64,000 bases of DNA, from assembly GCF_001618955.1 (NCBI RefSeq), contig NZ_LVYV01000010.1, positions 1 through 64,000 of the forward strand, in the 5' to 3' direction. This stretch comes from Tardiphaga robiniae (GTDB lineage: Bacteria; Pseudomonadota; Alphaproteobacteria; Rhizobiales; Xanthobacteraceae). Made by a program: the position numbers and the translations under genes. Shown here piece by piece: positions 59,636 to 64,000 of this stretch. Numbering within the stretch: position 1 is the stretch's first letter; each line of letters starts with the position of its first letter. A model generated the notes under the pieces. The model was given only the letters and a program-made list of their open reading frames with translations. It ran no database searches and was not told the origin of the DNA.

Positions 59636-60052
59636 ATGCTGAAGGAGTTTCGCGATTTCGCGATGAAGGGCAATGTCGTCGATCTCGCCGTCGGCGTGAT
59701 CATCGGCGCAGCCTTCGGTGCGATTGTCTCGTCGATGGTGGCCGACGTCATCATGCCGATCATTGGTGCGATCACCGGCGGTCTCGATTTCTCGAATTAC
59801 TTCACGGGTCTCTCGAAATCCGTTACGGCAACCAATCTGGCCGATGCCAAGAAGCAGGGCGCCGTGCTGGCCTGGGGCAGCTTCCTGACCCTGACGCTGA
59901 ACTTCATCATTGTCGCCTTTGTCCTGTTCTTGGTCATCCGTTCCATGAACCAGCTGAAGCGCAACGATGCCGCCAAGCCGGCCGAACCGCCGAAGCCGAC
60001 CCGCGAAGAAGAATTGCTGACCGAGATCCGCGACCTGCTCAAGAAGGCCTGA
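59636..60052 (+). CDS. mscL: Large-conductance mechanosensitive channel
   Basis: The 138-aa protein ([20 protein letters not shown], '[20 protein letters not shown]', '[17 protein letters not shown]', then '[20 protein letters not shown]' and a C-terminal helix '[18 protein letters not shown]') has the two TM helices and cytoplasmic bundle of MscL. It opens under membrane tension to release solutes on hypo-osmotic shock. The ATG at 59636 is chosen because it aligns with MscL N-termini. Confidence 0.96.
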   Translation: MLKEFRDFAMKGNVVDLAVGVIIGAAFGAIVSSMVADVIMPIIGAITGGLDFSNYFTGLSKSVTATNLADAKKQGAVLAWGSFLTLTLNFIIVAFVLFLVIRSMNQLKRNDAAKPAEPPKPTREEELLTEIRDLLKKA

Positions 60053-60117
60053 GCCCAAGGCTTGGGTCGGGCATTCGCGGCACCTATATTCGGTCAGCAC
60101 GCTGAAAGTATTGAACG

Positions 60118-60591
60118 ATGGCCGAAAAGAACGAACGCCCGATCAAGGTGATCGCCGAGAACCGCAAGGCGCGGTTCAACTATGCCGTCGAGGATACGGT
60201 CGAGGCGGGTATCGCCTTGACCGGCACCGAGGTGAAGTCGATCCGCAACGGCAAGAGCACGATTGCGGAATCCTATGCCGATCCCAAGGACGGCGAGATC
60301 TGGCTGATCAACTGCAACATCCCTGAATATCTGCAGGCTAACCGCTTCAACCACGAGCCGAAGCGGCCGCGCAAGCTGCTGCTACATCGCAAGCAGATCA
60401 ACAAGCTGATGGGTGCGGTAGAACGTCAGGGCATGACCCTTGTGCCGTTGAAGATGTACTTCAACGAACGCGGCCGGGTTAAGCTGCAGCTGGCGCTGGC
60501 CAAGGGCAAGCAGCTCCACGACAAGCGTGCGAGCGAGAAGGACCGCGATTGGGGTCGCGAGAAGGGGCGTTTGCTCCGCGCGAGAGGCTGA
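60118..60591 (+). CDS. smpB: SsrA-binding protein SmpB
   Basis: The 157-aa protein has '[20 protein letters not shown]', '[20 protein letters not shown]', '[20 protein letters not shown]' and the basic tail '[20 protein letters not shown]'. It binds tmRNA and brings it to stalled ribosomes. RNase R, encoded at 21-24 kb, works in the same rescue pathway. The tmRNA gene itself was not found in the window. Confidence 0.96.
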   Translation: MAEKNERPIKVIAENRKARFNYAVEDTVEAGIALTGTEVKSIRNGKSTIAESYADPKDGEIWLINCNIPEYLQANRFNHEPKRPRKLLLHRKQINKLMGAVERQGMTLVPLKMYFNERGRVKLQLALAKGKQLHDKRASEKDRDWGREKGRLLRARG

Positions 60592-60629
60592 GGCTGGGCG
60601 TCGCCCATCCCCGCAAACAAGAGGATGAG

Positions 60630-61205
60630 ATGACGCAAGGCAACCTGCTCGAAGTCGACTGGAGCAAGATCCCGGCGCCGGAAGACGACGGCGCCGCCAA
60701 TCATCTGACCGGCATGACGATCTCGCCGGTCAGCCTGCGCGCCACGAACGATACCGCGGTTACGCTGTCCGAACTCACCGGCCGCACTGTGGTGTTCGGC
60801 TATCCGCGCACCGGCGAGCCCGGCAAGATTGGGCTGGTCGATGACTGGGACATGATTCCGGGCGCGCGTGGTTGCACACCGCAAACCTGTTCCTTCCGTG
60901 ATCTGTTCGCGGAGCTGAAGGCCGCTGGCGCTAAACATGTATTTGGCCTGTCGACGCAGAGCAACGCATATCAGACCGAAATGGCCGGGCGGCTGCATCT
61001 GCCGTTTCCGGTGTTGTCCGACGAGCAACTTGAGCTGAGTGACGCACTCAGCCTGCCGACCATGGAGGTTGCCGATCTCACGATGATCAAGCGCATGGCC
61101 ATGATCATCGACGACGGCAAGATCTCCCATGTGTTTTATCCGGTGTTTCCACCGGACCGGAACGCGGGCGATGTGCTGGAATGGCTGAAGGCGAACCCGG
61201 TCTAG
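60630..61205 (+). CDS. Peroxiredoxin-like thioredoxin-fold protein
   Basis: The 191-aa protein has the AhpC/TSA fold with 'VVFGYPRTGEPGKIGLVDDW' and two Cys in 'GARGCTPQTCSFRDLFAEL' (Cys82, Cys87), giving a PrxQ-like spacing but with a nine-residue insertion before the active loop. It probably reduces peroxides using both Cys. The C-terminal 'DDGKISHVFYPVFPPDRNAG' is typical of this group. Gene lies 38 bp after smpB. The stop codon is inside a 14-bp palindrome shared with the convergent NmrA gene. Confidence 0.85.
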   Translation: MTQGNLLEVDWSKIPAPEDDGAANHLTGMTISPVSLRATNDTAVTLSELTGRTVVFGYPRTGEPGKIGLVDDWDMIPGARGCTPQTCSFRDLFAELKAAGAKHVFGLSTQSNAYQTEMAGRLHLPFPVLSDEQLELSDALSLPTMEVADLTMIKRMAMIIDDGKISHVFYPVFPPDRNAGDVLEWLKANPV

Positions 61206-61211
61206 CCCGGG

Positions 61212-62096
61212 CTAGGAAGAGCCGGCTTTGACGGGTGTCTCGACAACGAGCGCTTTGATCGCTTGGTCGATCGTGATCGTGCCCTTGCGCGATTCTGCAT
61301 CGCGCTTGGGGAAGTCGATCCAGCCTTCGTTGAAGCCATCGAGCATCTGCATCCGGGGCACCGGATTCATCATGCCTTGTTCGCGAAATAGCCTGTCCCA
61401 GCCAGCGCGCGAAACGACGCGGGCCGTGACAGGCCCGCGGAGCGCCCTCGTGAACGCGTTGGCGATATCGTTCGGCGACACGCGGCGTGGACCTTCGAGT
61501 TCAATCACGCGATGACCCGTCCAGCTTTCGAGCAAAAGATCTGCAGCAGTGCGGCCGACGTCTTCCGCGGAGACCATCGGGAAGGTTTTATCCAGCGGCT
61601 GGAGATAGCTCGAAATGACGCCATCCGTGAGTGCAGGTGTGACGTCCCACGCCGCGTTCTCCATGAACCATGCCGCGCGGAGGAAGGTAACGGGCATCGG
61701 CAGGTCGGCGAGTGCGTGTTCCAGCAGTCCGAGCTGGTTGAGCAGGTTCGGCTGCGGTGCATCCGCTCCAATAGTTGAGAGCACAACCAGTTTCGGTGGT
61801 TGCGCCACGCGGAGTGCGCTGTGCAGCGCTTCGATCATCGCGCGGCCCTCGGTAAAACCGGGGCTCGGGTCAAATGTCGGCGGCAGCAACGCGAACGCGC
61901 CGTCGACGTCCGAGAAAGCTTTTGTCAGCGCCGAGGCGTCGCGGGTGTCGGCGAGGGCGATATCCGCGCCACGTACTGTCCACGTCTTGCTTTTGCTGAG
62001 ATCTCGAACGACGACGCGGATGGATTGATCGGCGGCAAGCAGCGTGCGGGCGACAGCGCCGCCGACTTTGCCGGTGGCTCCTGTGATGGCGAACAT
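61212..62096 (-). CDS. NmrA-family NAD(P)-binding protein
   Basis: The 294-aa atypical SDR starts MFAITGATGKVGGAVARTLL with the GxxGxxG Rossmann motif and keeps 'VVVRDLSKSKTW', 'AFSDVDGAFALLPP' and 'LVVLSTIGADAPQP'. Such proteins use NAD(P)H for reduction or act as redox sensors. The ATG at 62094-62096 begins at the Rossmann strand. It is divergent from a LysR gene and is its likely target. Confidence 0.85.
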   Translation of the reverse strand: MFAITGATGKVGGAVARTLLAADQSIRVVVRDLSKSKTWTVRGADIALADTRDASALTKAFSDVDGAFALLPPTFDPSPGFTEGRAMIEALHSALRVAQPPKLVVLSTIGADAPQPNLLNQLGLLEHALADLPMPVTFLRAAWFMENAAWDVTPALTDGVISSYLQPLDKTFPMVSAEDVGRTAADLLLESWTGHRVIELEGPRRVSPNDIANAFTRALRGPVTARVVSRAGWDRLFREQGMMNPVPRMQMLDGFNEGWIDFPKRDAESRKGTITIDQAIKALVVETPVKAGSS

Positions 62097-62205
62097 GGTG
62101 GCTCTCCGAATGGGTGGGAATGCCGGTTTGTCCCATTTTTCGATATTTGACTGAAACGAGAACACGTCACATCATTGCTGACAAAATATCAGGAATTATG
62201 CTGCG

Positions 62206-63099
62206 ATGGACGGACGACTTTTGACCGGCGTGACCGTGCTGGATGCTGTGATCGCAAGTGGGGGCTTCTCGCGGGCGGCAGAGGCGCTGGGTATGTCGGC
62301 ATCCGGCGTCAGTCACGCGATCGCGCGGCTGGAGGCCCGGCTCGGCGTAAGGCTGCTAGACCGCACGACGCGTTCGATTGCGCTCACCGATGAGGGGCGG
62401 CGGTTTTACGAGCGGGTGCGGCCATCGCTGGAGGAGATCGAGGAGGCGGCCGTCGATGCCTCCGGCGCTTCGGCTCGGGTGCGAGGTCGGCTCCGGGTCA
62501 ATATCGATCCGTTCTTCTCACGCCTGGTGCTGGCCGGGCATCTCGGCGGGTTTCTCGCGACCTATCCTGAATTGGCACTGGAGACGATCACCCGCGAACA
62601 CGTTGGCGATCTGGTGGCTGATGGTGTTGATGTGGCCGTGCGGTTCGGCGAGCCACTCGGCGCATCTCTTATCTCGCGCAAGCTTGCGGATATTCAGGTG
62701 CTGACCGTTGCGTCACCGCGCTATCTGAAACGCCATGGCCGACCGCAGGCGCCACTGGATTTGCTGAAGCACCAATGCATCGATTTTCGCGATCCGCAGA
62801 CCGGTCGCCCCTACGACTGGGAGTTTCATCGCAAGGGCAAGGTCCTTCCTGTCAGGATCTCGAGCCGGCTGGTGTTGAGCGATGCGGGGACCATGCTGAC
62901 CGAGTGCCTGGCGGGGACCGGGATTTGCCAGGTGCTCGCCATTGCCGTGAAGGACCAACTCGCGAAAGGCAGCCTGGTCAACCTGTTTCCGGATTGGGCC
63001 GACGAGACGTTTCCGCTCTACGCGCTGTATCCTTCGCGGCATCATCCGCCGGCGAAGGTGCGCGCCTTCATCGACTTTGTGTCGCGAACGGTTCACTGA
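62206..63099 (+). CDS. LysR-family transcriptional regulator
   Basis: The 297-aa protein has the LysR winged helix ('GVTVLDAVIASGGFSRAAEA', 'LGMSASGVSHAIARLEARLG', 'VRLLDRTTRSIALTDEGRRF') and the substrate-binding effector domain ('INIDPFFSRLVLAGHLGGFL', 'DVAVRFGEPLGASLISRKLA'). It is divergent from the NmrA-like gene, so probably its regulator. The promoter spacer (62097-62205) has 'TGTCACATCATTGCTGACAA' with partial symmetry. Confidence 0.9.
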   Translation: MDGRLLTGVTVLDAVIASGGFSRAAEALGMSASGVSHAIARLEARLGVRLLDRTTRSIALTDEGRRFYERVRPSLEEIEEAAVDASGASARVRGRLRVNIDPFFSRLVLAGHLGGFLATYPELALETITREHVGDLVADGVDVAVRFGEPLGASLISRKLADIQVLTVASPRYLKRHGRPQAPLDLLKHQCIDFRDPQTGRPYDWEFHRKGKVLPVRISSRLVLSDAGTMLTECLAGTGICQVLAIAVKDQLAKGSLVNLFPDWADETFPLYALYPSRHHPPAKVRAFIDFVSRTVH

Positions 63100-63100
63100 C

Positions 63101-63808
63101 TTACTGCGCCAGATCCGCCTTCACCCGCGCAAATACTGCACGAAACATCTCGGGCGTCAGCACCCGCGTATTCGTGTTGTAACGCGAGCAGTGATAGCTG
63201 TCGTAGAGCTTGAAGCGGCCGACGTCGTGGACGGCGCCATGCCCAAAGGGCGCCGTGACGGCGCGGATGCCGAGCGTCCTCAGCATCGTGTCGTGGGCGA
63301 CGCGACCCAGCAGCACGATGGCGCGCAATCGCGGCATGGTGTCCATCGTGGCAATCAGAAACGGCCGGCAGGTGGTAATCTCGACGGGCAGGGGCTTGTT
63401 CTGTGGGGGCACACAGCGCACGGCGTTGGTGATCCGGCAATCCTGCAGCATGAGCCCGTCATCAGGACGTGCTTCATAGATGCCTGAGGCAAAGCCGAAA
63501 TCGAGTAAGGTCTCGTAGAGTAGGTCGCCGGCATAGTCGCCGGTAAAGGGACGCCCGGTACGATTGGCGCCCTGCACGCCGGGAGCGAGGCCCACGATCA
63601 GCAGTGCTGCATCCGAGGTGCCGAACGACGGCACGGGGCCGTTGTAGCCGCTTGGATCCTTCTCGCGCACCGCCATACGGTAGTCGACGAGGCGTGGGCA
63701 AAGAGGACAATCACGCCCGGGGTCGGTGGGAGTACCGGCGGAAATCGCGGAGGCGACCACCGCCGGCTGTTGTCTGCTGAGTTGCGTCTTAGTCTTCGAA
63801 ATCTTCAT
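63101..63808 (-). CDS. Uracil-DNA glycosylase, family 5 (UDGb)
   Basis: The 235-aa protein has the Fe-S Cys set of thermostable-type UDGs (Cys34, Cys37, Cys132, Cys147), motif A 'VGLAPGVQGANRTGRPFTGD' and motif 'DSYHCSRYNTNTRVLTPEMF', which fit family 5 (UDGb) better than family 4. It removes uracil, and in UDGb also hypoxanthine, from DNA. The first motif lacks the catalytic Asp of family 1, as normal for UDGb. The ATG at 63806-63808 (MKISKTKTQL) is preferred over a longer reading. Its 5' end overlaps the next gene by 20 bp. Confidence 0.88.
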   Translation of the reverse strand: MKISKTKTQLSRQQPAVVASAISAGTPTDPGRDCPLCPRLVDYRMAVREKDPSGYNGPVPSFGTSDAALLIVGLAPGVQGANRTGRPFTGDYAGDLLYETLLDFGFASGIYEARPDDGLMLQDCRITNAVRCVPPQNKPLPVEITTCRPFLIATMDTMPRLRAIVLLGRVAHDTMLRTLGIRAVTAPFGHGAVHDVGRFKLYDSYHCSRYNTNTRVLTPEMFRAVFARVKADLAQ

Positions 63809-64000
63809 CGCCTCGTGGCGCCATGGTGGTCGCGCGCTGCAGGAATTGCGGCGTCTGGTGACGCGGCTCGCGCGGAGCAGGGCGCTCTGCCGGATCGCGG
63901 CCAAGCTTGCTCTGCAGTTCCATGAGATCGGTAAACACGTCTGCCTGCCGGCGCAACTCGTCGGCGATCATGGGTGGCTGGCTCGAGATGGTGGACACCA
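63789..64000 (-). CDS. Small hypothetical protein, possibly truncated by the window edge
   Basis: The frame reads (V)STISSQPPMIADELRRQADV... LMELQSKLGRDPAERPAPRE... MAPRGDEDFED, stopping at 63789-63791. A GTG at 63996-63998 or the ATG of MIADELRRQ (63971) could be the start, or the gene may continue beyond the right edge. The end is acidic and Pro-rich with no domain seen. Its 3' end overlaps the UDG start by 20 bp. Confidence 0.45.
   Translation of the reverse strand, partial: VSTISSQPPMIADELRRQADVFTDLMELQSKLGRDPAERPAPREPRHQTPQFLQRATTMAPRGDEDFED

Noticed and set aside
60052-60118. tmRNA gene near smpB
   Set aside because: The gap is only 66 bp, with a short CCCAA-GGC-TTGGG hairpin; no alanyl acceptor or tag frame is present.

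Overview
The window is chromosomal DNA from an alphaproteobacterium, most likely the Bradyrhizobium/Rhodopseudomonas/Tardiphaga group (Nitrobacteraceae). The evidence is high-GC coding sequence, a DivK-PleD pair, an Omp_2-type porin, alpha-type cluster order (pyrB-pyrC'-plsY-dprA-topA-rnr and gatC-gatA-gatB), an unlinked lysine-rich H1-like peptide, and several palindromic intergenic repeats of the kind common in Rhizobiales. The genus is an inference from gene content and not a database match.

Layout. 1-2.9 kb: an IS30-type transposase cut by the left edge, malonyl-CoA decarboxylase, and an orphan ABC substrate-binding protein. 2.9-5.2 kb: a flavin reductase-MarR fusion divergent from a 2,5-dihydroxypyridine dioxygenase (NicX family). 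5.3-10.7 kb: a heavy-metal efflux operon (Cys-rich secreted peptide, FixH-like protein, CusB, CusA). 10.8-15.6 kb: dinB, DUF3572, divK-pleD, a conserved membrane protein and rpmG. 15.7-19.9 kb: an accessory block (GNAT, flavin monooxygenase, LysR/SDR pair). 20-26.5 kb: NUDIX, DUF983, rnr and topA. 26.7-29.5 kb: two divergent HxlR-regulated redox pairs (SDR and AzoR). 29.5-36.1 kb: dprA, a PD-(D/E)XK nuclease-like gene, a MerR-controlled Tat-exported protein with three CMD repeats, plsY, a dihydroorotase-like pyrC' and pyrB. 36.3-43.1 kb: VanX-type dipeptidase, AidB, CPBP protease, AEC transporter, RuvX, GNAT and nitronate monooxygenase. 43.2-49.9 kb: gatC, a small CxxC protein, gatA, a HisKA_2 kinase, an MFS remnant, a patatin lipoprotein and gatB. 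49.9-54 kb: a low-density region with the H1-like peptide, small secreted proteins, a twice-frameshifted nucleotide-sugar-hydrolase-like gene and tRNA-Ser(GCU). 54.4-64 kb: porin, soluble lytic transglycosylase, dapA, mscL, smpB, peroxiredoxin, NmrA/LysR pair and uracil-DNA glycosylase.

The housekeeping backbone covers genome maintenance (DinB, DprA, TopA, RuvX, UDG), translation (L33, GatCAB, SmpB), pyrimidine and lysine synthesis, and the cell-cycle c-di-GMP module. Small regulator-plus-enzyme cassettes have been inserted between conserved neighbours: each carries its own LysR, HxlR, MerR or MarR regulator, and several show a recognisable operator in the divergent promoter.

No CRISPR array, prophage, secretion system or large biosynthetic cluster was found. 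The most unusual items are the flavin reductase-MarR fusion facing nicX, the Tat-exported triple-CMD protein under a MerR dyad, the PD-(D/E)XK gene beside dprA, the decayed NDT-Tudor fusion next to tRNA-Ser, and the PyrC' that lacks the metal-binding HxH motif.
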